From Flavobacterium yafengii (GTDB lineage: Bacteria > Bacteroidota > Bacteroidia > Flavobacteriales > Flavobacteriaceae), in the NCBI RefSeq assembly GCF_030010375.1, contig NZ_JASCRY010000001.1:1426001-1490000 (forward strand): DNA of 64,000 nt. Reading direction: 5' to 3'. The translations under genes and the position numbers were made by a program. This document shows positions 54,145-64,000 of the stretch, one piece after another (positions within the stretch are counted from its first letter, which is position 1; the number at the start of each line of letters is the position of its first letter). The notes under the pieces are model-generated. The model saw only the letters and a program-made list of their open reading frames with translations. It had not been told where the DNA came from and ran no database searches.

Positions 54145-55401
54145 TTATAAAAGCTCCATATTTTTTCTTCTTAATTTTTGATACAAATGGTATTTTGCTC
54201 CTTTTACTATTTGGGCATTATAAATTCCTACTGACCCCGAAGAAAAATATGCGATAGCGCAAGCAATACCAATAAAAATCCCGCTTTCTATCCCGAAAAG
54301 TTCCATTCCCATAACCGTACAAGCTAGAGGAGTGTGGGTTGCTCCCGAAAAAACTGCTACAAATCCCATTCCTGCTAAAAGTGCAATAGGTAAAGGAACT
54401 ACAATCGATAAAGCACTTCCCAATGTGGCACCAACGAAAAATAGCGGAGTCACTTCGCCGCCTTTAAATCCTGCTCCGAGCGTGAATCCGGTGAATAGTA
54501 TTTTTAAAATAAAATCATACGAAGCATTGGGATTAGAAAAAGAATCAACAATCGCCGGGATTCCTAAACCAATGTATTTAGTAGTTCCAATGCCATAAAT
54601 AGCCAGTGCAAGAATTATTCCGCCAACGAAAGGACGAAGCGGAGGAAAGGTTATGTTTTTTGAAAATAGATGACTCCAAAAATGCGTACTTCGAGAGAAT
54701 AACATGGCGGCTAAACCAAAAAGAACACTGACTGAAATTATCCAAAATAAGGTTGTAAAACTCATTTCGGGAAGGATTGGAATACTATAATGGGTATGTT
54801 TTACGTGCCAAAATTCAACGGTGAAATAAGCGATGTATGCTGTCAAAAAGGATAACGGAATGCTTTTGTAACTGATTTTACTGAAATACAGAACTTCTAA
54901 AGCAAACAAGGCTCCAGCCAAAGGTGTTCCAAAAACGGAGGCAAAACCAGCGCTAATTCCCAAAATGATTAATGTCTTTCTGTCGGTATTATCAAGCTTA
55001 AAGATTCTTGTAAATTGATCGGCTATAGCGCCACCCATTTGAACTGCTGTTCCTTCACGACCCGCTGAACCTCCAAAAAGATGCGTGATTAAGGTGCCAA
55101 AAAGTACTAATGGAGCCATTTTTAGAGGAATTGTTTTTTGAGGATTCTCGTATTCTTCCAGCAATAAATTATTGCCTTTAACTACAGATTTACCCCAATA
55201 ATAATAGAGCAATCCTATTATGAGACCACCTATTGGCAAAAGCCAAATCATCCAGTTGTTGTGTTCCCTATATTGTGTAACCCAATCCAGTGCCACTAAA
55301 AAAAATGCTGATGCCGATCCAGAAAAAATGCCTGTCAATACACAAATGAAAATCCATTTGAGGGTGACAAGCATTATTTTTTTTACGTTTTCTAAATTCA
55401 T
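54145..55401 (-). CDS. CLC-family antiporter of CLC-F type, probably fluoride/proton
   Basis: A 418-residue channel/antiporter with about ten membrane segments. The sequence departs from chloride CLCs in the way known for the fluoride-exporting CLC-F group. The first anion motif GSGIP is replaced by VKGNNLLLEEY (about residue 75). GREGP is replaced by GSAGREGTAVQMG (about 110). The GxFxP region becomes GFKGGEVTPLFFVGATLG (about 305). The Glu of GREGT is the likely proton gate. Fluoride export protects enolase and pyrophosphatase. I see no crcB-type fluoride riboswitch in the short upstream gap; TACTTTTG near 55432 may be its promoter. Confidence 0.85.
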   Translation of the reverse strand: MNLENVKKIMLVTLKWIFICVLTGIFSGSASAFFLVALDWVTQYREHNNWMIWLLPIGGLIIGLLYYYWGKSVVKGNNLLLEEYENPQKTIPLKMAPLVLFGTLITHLFGGSAGREGTAVQMGGAIADQFTRIFKLDNTDRKTLIILGISAGFASVFGTPLAGALFALEVLYFSKISYKSIPLSFLTAYIAYFTVEFWHVKHTHYSIPILPEMSFTTLFWIISVSVLFGLAAMLFSRSTHFWSHLFSKNITFPPLRPFVGGIILALAIYGIGTTKYIGLGIPAIVDSFSNPNASYDFILKILFTGFTLGAGFKGGEVTPLFFVGATLGSALSIVVPLPIALLAGMGFVAVFSGATHTPLACTVMGMELFGIESGIFIGIACAIAYFSSGSVGIYNAQIVKGAKYHLYQKLRRKNMELL

Positions 55402-55435
55402 TACCTTAATTGGAGAAGTATTTTTTACAAAAGTA

Positions 55436-55846
55436 TTATAATCCTTCCTGAATTAATGGTTTTTCAGAAGCTATAGCTGTAAATTCGATTTCAACTAAAT
55501 ATTCAGGTGCTACGAGTTGATTGATTCCGTAAAAACCAGTAGTTGGTTTTATATCTTTAAAAAACTTGGCATGAGCAGTGGCAACGGCTTCAAATGTAGA
55601 AACGTCAGTGGTAAATATGCGGGTTCGAATAACATCTTTCATGCTTACATTCAGGTCTTCCAGAACTTTTTCTACACGCTCTAAAATGTTCAGTGTTTGC
55701 GCATGAGCATCATCAGCTTTTACTTTTTCACCATCAACAATGGCTACCGTTCCTGATACTTCAATGATATTTCCAATGCGTACTGCGCGACAATATCCCA
55801 TTTTGTCTTCCCATGGAGAACCTGTCAATATGTTTTCTCTTTTCAT
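55436..55846 (-). CDS. RidA/YjgF family protein
   Basis: A 136-residue trimeric-fold protein of the RidA (YjgF/YER057c/UK114) family, some of which hydrolyse reactive enamine/imine intermediates from amino-acid metabolism. Motifs are GYCRAVRIGNIIEVSGTVA at the start, DVIRTRIFTTDVS (the conserved Arg), and VEIEFTAIA at the end. A Tyr-Cys-Arg opening is seen in the YjgH-like subgroup. Cytoplasmic, short, intact. It lies 34 bp upstream of the CLC-F gene on the same strand. Co-transcription is possible, but a separate promoter may serve the CLC gene. Confidence 0.9.
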   Translation of the reverse strand: MKRENILTGSPWEDKMGYCRAVRIGNIIEVSGTVAIVDGEKVKADDAHAQTLNILERVEKVLEDLNVSMKDVIRTRIFTTDVSTFEAVATAHAKFFKDIKPTTGFYGINQLVAPEYLVEIEFTAIASEKPLIQEGL

Positions 55847-56129
55847 TTTAATTGTATTTAGGTATTAATTTACATTGTTTAAATGTAATTTTTGGTGTGG
55901 CATAATATTTGCAATTTATAAAAAATACTGAAATGAAAAACAGTAATTTTTAATTAAAAACTTCAATTTTTGTTAGGAATTGTTAGAATATTTTAGGTTC
56001 TAAAACGCAATAAATTTAAAAATTGAATGTTATAAATGAAAGTTAAATTATAGTATAATTAGTCATTATATATGATTAGTTTTTTATTTTTAAAATTTAC
56101 AAGCACTGATAAACTAATTTAAAAAAGTT

Positions 56130-56798
56130 ATGAAAAGGATTTTATTTTTAATGATTGCAATAAGTATGTCTTTAAGTGGATATGCTCAGAATGAATTTAG
56201 TTCAAAATTTAAACCCATTCCACTCAAAAATAATGCACCAAAAATTAAAAAAGTAACTCCGCCAAAAGCAGAGATTCCTCCTATTAAGACTCCGAATGTA
56301 TTTAAAAATCCGGAGCTTTTAAATCCGAATCCGAGTCCTTCACTTTCGATTACTCCGACTACTAATTTTTCAATGACCCCGAAAAATGAATTTATTAATC
56401 CAGGAGATGTTTACAGGGATAAATTAAACAAAAAGGAAGATAATTCTGAAGGCATTGTATATAGAAAAAATCAAAATTTAGGGAATTTTACAACAAGTTC
56501 GCTTACGGCCAAAGTAAGATACAGAGATGCCGCTTATGTTGACGGCGATAAGATTCGTGTGTACTTGAATGATAAAGTCGTTGAATATCAAGTGAATTTG
56601 GACAGTAATTTCCAGGGTTTTGAAATAGTTCTGGAAAAAGGATTCAACAAGATAGACTTTGAAGCCTTGAATCAAGGAAGTTCAGGTCCAAATACTGCTG
56701 AATTTCAGATTTATGATGACAATGGCGGTTTGATTTCGGCTAGTCAATGGAATCTTGGAACTGGTTTTAAGGCAACTATTATTGTTACAAAAGAATAA
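56130..56798 (+). CDS. Secreted protein with proline-rich linker
   Basis: A 222-residue exported protein. Signal peptide MKRILFLMIAISMSLSGYAQ. The mature part opens with a Lys/Pro-rich linker (about 25-100: KKVTPPKAEIPPIKTPNVFK, NPNPSPSLSITPTTNFS). A compact beta domain follows (about 120-220: TAKVRYRDAAYVDGDKIRVY, GFEIVLEKGFNKIDFEALNQ, AEFQIYDDNGGLIS). I recognise the layout from other flavobacterial secreted proteins, but know no function. No sorting tail is present, so export would be by Sec to the periplasm. Monocistronic. Confidence 0.75.
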   Translation: MKRILFLMIAISMSLSGYAQNEFSSKFKPIPLKNNAPKIKKVTPPKAEIPPIKTPNVFKNPELLNPNPSPSLSITPTTNFSMTPKNEFINPGDVYRDKLNKKEDNSEGIVYRKNQNLGNFTTSSLTAKVRYRDAAYVDGDKIRVYLNDKVVEYQVNLDSNFQGFEIVLEKGFNKIDFEALNQGSSGPNTAEFQIYDDNGGLISASQWNLGTGFKATIIVTKE

Positions 56799-56815
56799 TT
56801 TAGTTGCCGTACGTA

Positions 56816-57343
56816 CTAAAATGGATCAGCAGTAACTTTGAATTTCATATCAGATTTTACCGTGATATCTTGTGTCAAACTTTCTTTGATAACCGCTTTA
56901 GTTCTGATTTTGTAAGAAGAAGCTTTGATGTATTTGTCTAATTTTTGCGTGGTACACGTTAGATTCAGAACGTTTGAAGTCGAATTGATTTCATCTAAAT
57001 AAGCCAATTCTATTTCGTCATTTGCATCTGTAGAGATGTATAAATGAATCGATTTTAGAAAACTGAATGACTTATTGCTAGGGTCTGTGATGGTCAATTT
57101 TAACTCACTTAATTTTACATCTTTTACTAATTCAGCTTTGGTATTGTTATTTTCAAAAGTAGAACTGGAGTTTGTAGTAACATCTGGAGTGATTACATTA
57201 AAAGCTGTACCAAGAGGAAATCCACTTTCAATTTTAAAAGTTGTTTGGTTGTCTATTGTAAAAGTCAATAAATCATCAATTACATTACACGAAGTAATTA
57301 AAACTATTACTGTTACTATTGATAAATAAATTTTTGTTCTCAT
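56816..57343 (-). CDS. Lipoprotein of unknown function
   Basis: A 175-residue lipoprotein; MRTKIYLSIVTVIVLITSCN gives a lipobox Cys at residue 19. The mature domain (FTIDNQTTFKIESGFPLGTA, KLSELKLTITDPSNKSFSFL, SIHLYISTDANDEIELAYLD) has the pattern of a small beta-sandwich seen in several Bacteroidetes lipoproteins. No named family. Convergent with the secreted protein gene, and divergent from guaA. Confidence 0.72.
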   Translation of the reverse strand: MRTKIYLSIVTVIVLITSCNVIDDLLTFTIDNQTTFKIESGFPLGTAFNVITPDVTTNSSSTFENNNTKAELVKDVKLSELKLTITDPSNKSFSFLKSIHLYISTDANDEIELAYLDEINSTSNVLNLTCTTQKLDKYIKASSYKIRTKAVIKESLTQDITVKSDMKFKVTADPF

Positions 57344-57518
57344 TTAAATGTTGTTTTATTTTAAATTAATTTTTTAGAATCTGTTAGTTCACTTACGAAA
57401 ATTGTAGAGTATAGGTTTTTTTAACGCTATTTGATTTGATTTTAGAGCAATAATCGAAGTGTTACAAATAAAAAGAATATTTTTCAAAAATCAATTTTTC
57501 AATTCAAAATATAAAAAG

Positions 57519-57526
57519 TATTTTTG
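57519..57526 (+). promoter_or_regulatory. guaA promoter -7 element almost touching the start codon
   Basis: TATTTTTG matches TAnnTTTG and ends three bases before the ATG at 57530. Transcription starting six to seven bases downstream would begin at or beside the start codon, giving a leaderless mRNA. Confidence 0.6.
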
Positions 57527-57529
57527 CGC

Positions 57530-59059
57530 ATGCAACACAACGTACTTATTTTAGATTTCGGATCGCAATATACACAGCTTATTGCGCGTAGAGTTCGCGA
57601 ATTAAATATATTCTGCGAAATCTTCCCTTACAATCATTTTCCGAGTGATTTATCATCTTATAAAGCAGTAATTCTTGGAGGAAGCCCTTTTTCTGTTAGA
57701 GGAGAAGACGCGCCACATCCAGATTTATCTCAAATTAGAGGAAAACTACCTTTATTAGCCGTTTGTTACGGAGCACAATACTTATCGCATTTTAGTGGTG
57801 GTGAAGTAGCGGCTTCAAACACTAGGGAATATGGTAGAGCTAATTTGTCTTTTATAAAAGAGAATGAAGTTTTCTTTGAAGGTGTTTCAGAGAATAGCCA
57901 AGTTTGGATGAGCCATAGTGATAGTATTAAGGCATTACCAACTGATGGAGTGAAAATCGCAAGCACACATGATGTGGAATTTGCAGCGTATAGAATTGAA
58001 GGGGAAACTACTTATGCAATTCAATACCACCCTGAAGTTTTTCATTCTACAGATGGATCAAAAATGCTGGAAAACTTTTTAGTAAAAATTGCTGAAGTTC
58101 CTCAAAATTTTACTCCAAATGCTTTTGTTGAAGAAATGGTGGCAGAATTAAAAGAAAAATTACAAGACGATAAAGTAGTTCTTGGTCTTTCTGGTGGAGT
58201 AGATTCTACAGTAGCGGCAGTTTTATTGCATCAAGCTATTGGGAAAAACCTATACTGTGTTTTTGTAAACAATGGTTTGCTTCGTAAAAACGAATTCCAA
58301 AACGTATTAGACCAATACAAAGGAATGGGTTTAAACGTAAAAGGAGTCGATGCTGGAGATCGTTTTTTATCTGAATTAGCAGGTGTAAGTGACCCGGAAA
58401 CCAAACGTAAAATTATTGGACGTGTATTTATCGAAGTTTTCGATGATGAATCACACCTTATAGAAGATGTAAAATGGTTAGCACAAGGAACAATTTATCC
58501 TGACGTTATTGAATCAGTTTCGGTAAAAGGACCTTCGGCTACTATTAAATCACACCATAATGTAGGAGGTTTGCCTGATTACATGAAATTAAAAATTGTG
58601 GAACCTTTGCGTATGCTTTTCAAAGATGAAGTGCGTAGAGTAGGGGCTTCATTAGGAATTGATCCAGAATTATTAGGAAGACACCCTTTCCCAGGACCAG
58701 GATTGTCCATTAGAATTCTAGGAGATATCACACCAGAAAAAGTGCAAATTTTGCAAGATGTAGATAAAGTTTTTATCGACGGATTGAAATCTTGGGGATT
58801 GTACGATAAAGTATGGCAGGCAGGAGCAATTTTGCTTCCCGTTAACAGCGTAGGTGTAATGGGCGATGAGCGTACTTATGAAAAAGTGATTGCGCTTCGT
58901 GCAGTAGAATCTACTGATGGTATGACTGCTGATTGGGTGCATTTACCGTATGATTTCTTGATGAAAGTATCTAATGATATTATTAATAAAGTAAAAGGAG
59001 TAAATAGAGTGGTGTATGACATTAGTTCAAAACCGCCAGCAACTATTGAGTGGGAATAA
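57530..59059 (+). CDS. guaA: GMP synthase (glutamine-hydrolysing)
   Basis: Amination of XMP to GMP with ATP and glutamine. 509 residues from the ATG at 57530 ([20 protein letters not shown]). A TTG at 57524 would add two codons but overlaps the promoter element. The N-terminal class I amidotransferase (about 1-190) carries [12 protein letters not shown] with the catalytic Cys, and [12 protein letters not shown] with the His. The ATP pyrophosphatase domain follows (P-loop [13 protein letters not shown], about 215). The dimerisation domain ends with the usual [11 protein letters not shown]. Length and order match the family. Monocistronic. A hairpin lies downstream. Confidence 0.96.
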   Translation: MQHNVLILDFGSQYTQLIARRVRELNIFCEIFPYNHFPSDLSSYKAVILGGSPFSVRGEDAPHPDLSQIRGKLPLLAVCYGAQYLSHFSGGEVAASNTREYGRANLSFIKENEVFFEGVSENSQVWMSHSDSIKALPTDGVKIASTHDVEFAAYRIEGETTYAIQYHPEVFHSTDGSKMLENFLVKIAEVPQNFTPNAFVEEMVAELKEKLQDDKVVLGLSGGVDSTVAAVLLHQAIGKNLYCVFVNNGLLRKNEFQNVLDQYKGMGLNVKGVDAGDRFLSELAGVSDPETKRKIIGRVFIEVFDDESHLIEDVKWLAQGTIYPDVIESVSVKGPSATIKSHHNVGGLPDYMKLKIVEPLRMLFKDEVRRVGASLGIDPELLGRHPFPGPGLSIRILGDITPEKVQILQDVDKVFIDGLKSWGLYDKVWQAGAILLPVNSVGVMGDERTYEKVIALRAVESTDGMTADWVHLPYDFLMKVSNDIINKVKGVNRVVYDISSKPPATIEWE

Positions 59060-59116
59060 TAATTTAGATTTTAATCTAATTTTTTGAACATCATTATTTT
59101 TAATGTTCTCTATAAA

Positions 59117-59156
59117 ACGGTATCAGATTTTTGGAATAAAATTTGATACCGTTCCG
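59117..59156 (+). terminator. Hairpin after guaA
   Basis: AAACGGTATCA pairs with TGATACCGTT around a T-rich loop. No T-run follows, so this is a weak or Rho-independent-like hairpin, or an mRNA-end structure. Confidence 0.5.
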
Positions 59157-59188
59157 TTATTAATGATTGAATAATTTTATAAATAAAA

Positions 59189-61141
59189 ATGATGAAATAT
59201 TTTTTTGCGATTTGTATAACGGCTTTGTTTTTTAATAACAGTGTTTTTTCACAGGAGAAAACTACTACACATAAAGTAGAGAAAGGAGAGACAATCAGTC
59301 AGATTGCAATAAAGTACAACGTTACTCCGTATGATATTTACCAATTAAATCCAGATGCACTAAGTGGTTTAAAACCCAATAGTGTTTTGCTGATTCCAAA
59401 AAGCAGCGGGAAACAAAAAGCAGCGGTTCAAGCTAAGGCTAATGCGAAAGCGATTACCCATGAAGTGGCACCAAAAGAGACTTTGTATGGTATCGAAAAA
59501 AAATATGGTGTTTCGGATGAAGCCTTAAAACAAGCAAATCCTTTTTTGGAAAAAGATGGATTGCAAATAGGGCAAACCCTTACAATACCCTCGGGCATTG
59601 GACAAAAAAATACTACTTCAGTACAAGCAAAAGTTGTATATCATGATGTTCTTCCAAAAGAAACTAAATATTCTATTGCGAAGAAATATGGCATTACCAT
59701 TGAAGAATTGGAGAGAAAAAATCCTGAAATAGTTTCAAATTTACCTGTTGGTTATAAATTAATTATCAAAGGGAATCCCAAAACTTCGGGACCAAAATTA
59801 GATAAAACTGCAACAGTGGTTGAATCCAAAAAAGAAATTATAAAAGCGATTCCTGAAAAAGTTTCTACCGCAGTCAATTATTTGAATTATGTGGTAAAAC
59901 CAAAAGAAACACTTTATAGTTTGTCGAAAATGGCAGGAATGAGCCAGGAAGAATTAATCGCCCTTAATCCCGCTTTGTCTCAAGGTGTTGTGGAAGGTAT
60001 GGTTTTGAAATTTCCGGCAACTATTAGTATTCCGCAGGATACCAAAAAGGAATACGCTGTAATCTCAAAGAAAAGTAACAGCAGAAAAAAACTAGTATTG
60101 CTTTTGCCTTTTAATATTTCAAAAATTGAAGGTGATACTGTCAATTCGACTGCAATGCGCTTGAAAAAAGACAAGTTCTTGAACATGACTTTAGATTTTT
60201 ATGCGGGAGCTTTAGTGGCGATTGATTCGGCCAAACAATTGGGACTTGCAATTGATGTGAGTATATTTGATTCTCAGGAAACTAAAAATACTTCTAATAT
60301 TGCTGCAATTATTAAAGAAAATAATCTGGAAAATTCCGATGCTATCATTGGGCCTTTCTATCAAAATAATGTTGAAAAAACAGCTGAATTATTAAATGTA
60401 AATCAAGTGCCGGTGATTTCACCTTTATCAAAAGACACGGCTCTTTCGTTTAGCAATATGTTTCAAACGGTTCCTACCGCTACAGCCGTTAAAAATGCGA
60501 TGTTCGATTTTATGAGATCAAAAAACGGGAATATTGTAGCGGTAGTTGATAAGAAAAAAGAATCGGTTATACAGTTTATTAAAGAGAATCATAAAGATGT
60601 AAAATTTTCGGCCCTTAATGCAAATGGTGGTGTGTCTGCTGAAAATTTAAAAAGTTTATTTGTGAAAGATAAAATAAACTATGTGGTGATGGAAACCGGA
60701 AATACGGGAATGATAAAATCGACCATTGCGGCTATGTTAAGTGCTATGGCTACTTATAAAGTGCAATTGGTTATTTTGGAGCCAAATGAAACGTTAGATA
60801 CAGACGAAATTAGTTTTGTGAATTTAACAAAATTGAAATTAATGTATCCTTCTGTTACCCGTGAAAACGAATCTCCCGAAGCTTTAGTTTTCGAAAAAGA
60901 GTTCAAAAAGAAAAATAAAATTTACCCTAGTACATTTGCTACAAGAGGTTTTGATATTACTTTTGATACTATGATGCGATTGTCACAAGACAAGAAATAT
61001 CAAGAAACGATTGATAATACTGCTACGGAGCAAGTAGATAATAAGTTCGAATTTTACAAAAAAGAAGACGGTGGCTACATTAATAAGGGAGTGTATATCC
61101 TATATTATGACACTGATTTAACTATAAAAGAAGCAAACTAA
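59189..61141 (+). CDS. LysM and PBP1-like fusion protein, exported
   Basis: A 650-residue exported cell-wall protein. Signal peptide MMKYFFAICITALFFNNSVFS (start could be the second Met). Four LysM repeats at about 27-72, 92-135, 151-195 and 233-276 (HKVEKGETISQIAIKYNVTP, HEVAPKETLYGIEKKYGVSD, HDVLPKETKYSIAKKYGIT, YVVKPKETLYSLSKMAGMS) bind peptidoglycan sugars. The C-terminal part (about 300-640) has a periplasmic-binding-protein type I fold (LVLLLPFNISKI, DAIIGPFYQNNVEKTAELLN, ATRGFDITFDTMMRLS). Its ligand is unknown. It overlaps the next gene by one base (TAATG), so the two are translationally coupled. Confidence 0.88.
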   Translation: MMKYFFAICITALFFNNSVFSQEKTTTHKVEKGETISQIAIKYNVTPYDIYQLNPDALSGLKPNSVLLIPKSSGKQKAAVQAKANAKAITHEVAPKETLYGIEKKYGVSDEALKQANPFLEKDGLQIGQTLTIPSGIGQKNTTSVQAKVVYHDVLPKETKYSIAKKYGITIEELERKNPEIVSNLPVGYKLIIKGNPKTSGPKLDKTATVVESKKEIIKAIPEKVSTAVNYLNYVVKPKETLYSLSKMAGMSQEELIALNPALSQGVVEGMVLKFPATISIPQDTKKEYAVISKKSNSRKKLVLLLPFNISKIEGDTVNSTAMRLKKDKFLNMTLDFYAGALVAIDSAKQLGLAIDVSIFDSQETKNTSNIAAIIKENNLENSDAIIGPFYQNNVEKTAELLNVNQVPVISPLSKDTALSFSNMFQTVPTATAVKNAMFDFMRSKNGNIVAVVDKKKESVIQFIKENHKDVKFSALNANGGVSAENLKSLFVKDKINYVVMETGNTGMIKSTIAAMLSAMATYKVQLVILEPNETLDTDEISFVNLTKLKLMYPSVTRENESPEALVFEKEFKKKNKIYPSTFATRGFDITFDTMMRLSQDKKYQETIDNTATEQVDNKFEFYKKEDGGYINKGVYILYYDTDLTIKEAN

Positions 61142-61542
61142 TGACGTCAATAGTAACTTATTTAGGGGATTTAAGAACCTCTTCCATTCATATACAATCA
61201 GGAATTGAAATTATTTCGGATGCTCCTTTAGACAATAATGGGAAAGGCGAGGCTTTTTCTCCAACGGATACTGTAGCCAACGCTTTGGCAAGTTGTATGA
61301 TGACGGTTATGGGGATAAAAGCACGTGATTTAGAAGTTGATTTGAAAGGGTCAACTGCTGAAGTTACTAAAATCATGAATGGGGAACCAAGACGCATCGG
61401 TGCAATCGAAATTACATTTGAAATGTATGGAGAAGCGGATCAAAAGAATAAAATCATCCTTGAAAGAGTCGCCATGACGTGTCCTGTTTTTCTGAGTTTA
61501 AATGCTGAAATCGAAAAACGTATTATTTTTAACTGGAAATAA
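61141..61542 (+). CDS. OsmC-family protein
   Basis: A 133-residue protein of the OsmC/Ohr family, whose members reduce organic hydroperoxides with two cysteines. The N-terminal Cys lies in ALASCMMTVMGIKARDL and the second in MTCPVFLSLNAEIEK near the end, both at the usual places. The substrate could be a lipid or organic peroxide. The start codon ATG overlaps the stop of the LysM/PBP1 gene, so translation is probably coupled. Cytoplasmic, intact. Confidence 0.92.
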   Translation: MTSIVTYLGDLRTSSIHIQSGIEIISDAPLDNNGKGEAFSPTDTVANALASCMMTVMGIKARDLEVDLKGSTAEVTKIMNGEPRRIGAIEITFEMYGEADQKNKIILERVAMTCPVFLSLNAEIEKRIIFNWK

Positions 61543-61627
61543 AGTAGAGCATAGAAAAAAGAGATAAGAAGTAAGCTGTTAAATAAAGCGCACTTCTTGT
61601 TTCTTTTTCTTTTTTTTCTTCAAAAAA

Positions 61628-61858
61628 ATGGATCAAAACCAAAAACAACTCATCAAACTTGCTCATACTAAAATGCCTTTTGGTAAATACGAAGGAAAGT
61701 ATCTTATTGACTTGCCTGAATATTATGTGGTTTGGTATAGCAATAAAGGATTTCCGAAAGGGGAGCTAGGGCAGCAGCTTCAATTGATATATGAGCTAAA
61801 ATTGAACGGATTAGAGGAATTGATACGAAATATTAAAAAAAGATACCAGAAACCGTAG
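61628..61858 (+). CDS. DUF3820-family small protein
   Basis: A 76-residue cytoplasmic protein. The sequence (MPFGKYEGKYLIDLPEYYVVWYSNKGFPKGELGQQL) shows the typical DUF3820 pattern: M-P-F-G-K-x-x-G, then L-P-x-x-Y-x-x-W, then a Gly-Phe-Pro loop. Family function unknown; possibly nucleic-acid-associated because related segments occur beside exonuclease domains. It lies 85 bp after the OsmC gene. Confidence 0.88.
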   Translation: MDQNQKQLIKLAHTKMPFGKYEGKYLIDLPEYYVVWYSNKGFPKGELGQQLQLIYELKLNGLEELIRNIKKRYQKP

Positions 61859-61897
61859 TTTAGACAGCTTAGATTTTTAGACTTTTTAGATTTTGAG

Positions 61898-63639
<1,742 letters not shown>

Positions 63640-63701
63640 CTGGAAATGATTTGGTTCCAATAAACGGTACACTTTAAACTTTTAAACTTTTTTTAATTAT
63701 A

Positions 63702-64000
63702 ATGGAACAAAAAAAATTTGATCTCAATTCGATTATAGGTTTTGCATTAATTTTTGGTATTTTGGTTTGGATTATGTATCAAAATCAACCAGATCCTAAA
63801 GTGGTTGCAGCTGAGAAAGCCCAAAAAGAGCTTGTAACTAAGCAGGCTAAAGCCAAAGAATTAGAGGCAAAAACTGTTGCAAAAGCTACTATTGCCGTTG
63901 CAGCAACCGGAGACTCTACACAATTAGCCCAACTGCAAAAAACGTTAGGGAATTTTGCTTATTCTGCGACGCTTCCTTCAGCTACAGCTGGTTTTACAAC
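63702..64000 (+). CDS. yidC: Membrane protein insertase YidC (5' part; continues beyond window)
   Basis: YidC/Oxa1 inserts proteins into the cytoplasmic membrane, alone or with Sec. Only the first 99 residues or so are visible: MEQKKFDLNSIIGFALIFG, then a membrane segment (IIGFALIFGILVWIMYQNQ), then an Ala/Lys-rich region that opens the periplasmic domain. This opening is the Bacteroidetes YidC form. The position directly after pyrG fits the conserved gene order of flavobacteria. Catalytic core not visible. Confidence 0.88.
   Translation, partial: MEQKKFDLNSIIGFALIFGILVWIMYQNQPDPKVVAAEKAQKELVTKQAKAKELEAKTVAKATIAVAATGDSTQLAQLQKTLGNFAYSATLPSATAGFT

Overview
The window is a piece of chromosome from a low-GC member of the Bacteroidetes, most likely a Flavobacterium or a close relative. 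The evidence is a TAnnTTTG promoter element in front of several housekeeping genes, type IX secretion (T9SS) sorting domains on two giant surface proteins, a gliding-motility lipoprotein (GldI), a type III glutamine synthetase, a fused B12-dependent acyl-CoA mutase (IcmF), and lipoprotein and signal-peptide styles typical of the family. I found no rRNA, tRNA or CRISPR array.

Layout. 1-3.7 kb: the 5' part of topB (minus strand, running off the left edge), then a spacer holding two kinds of mobile or dispersed repeat, then an orphan membrane glycosyltransferase. 3.7-7.7 kb: an AT-rich accessory stretch with a secreted small protein, a duplicated 164-bp palindromic repeat, and a minus-strand trio that includes a secreted M48-like metalloprotease/TPR protein. 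8-20.8 kb: mostly core metabolism and housekeeping (prfA, pyrF, a BtuF-like protein without signal peptide, two alpha/beta hydrolases, a VOC protein, purU, a DUF4197 lipoprotein, icmF). 20.8-30.4 kb: two T9SS-exported adhesin-like proteins. The first carries eleven 85-residue (255-bp) near-identical repeats. Each gene is preceded by a long AT-rich leader containing a pair of conserved ~85-bp modules about 195 bp apart, the most striking undescribed pattern here. 30.8-44.2 kb: lipoprotein, TerC, glnN, an OmpA-like protein, a DUF4242 protein, purM, an M16 protease, an acetyltransferase, and a PAS-only sensor lacking any kinase domain. 44.2-49.9 kb: an accessory region of small minus-strand genes. 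At least one, and possibly three, of its reading frames are followed within 9-17 bp by attC-like palindromes. An IS1182-like insertion sequence (46457-48169, 4-bp target duplication) sits inside the best attC-like site. 49.9-55.9 kb: a minus-strand foldase cluster (two cyclophilin-FKBP fusions, GldI), a DHH-family phosphoesterase, a CLC-F-type (probably fluoride) antiporter and a RidA protein. 56-64 kb: two exported proteins, guaA (apparently leaderless), a LysM/PBP1 protein overlapping an OsmC protein, a DUF3820 protein, pyrG, and the start of yidC.

How the parts work together. The three peptidyl-prolyl isomerases beside gldI and the two T9SS cargo proteins point to an envelope or surface programme (gliding, adhesion). 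purM, purU, pyrF, guaA, pyrG and glnN supply nucleotides and nitrogen. At least five intergenic regions carry copies of one dispersed structured repeat family, and others carry MITE-like elements, so the genome is rich in small mobile or regulatory repeats. All assignments come from reading the sequence; no database search was run.
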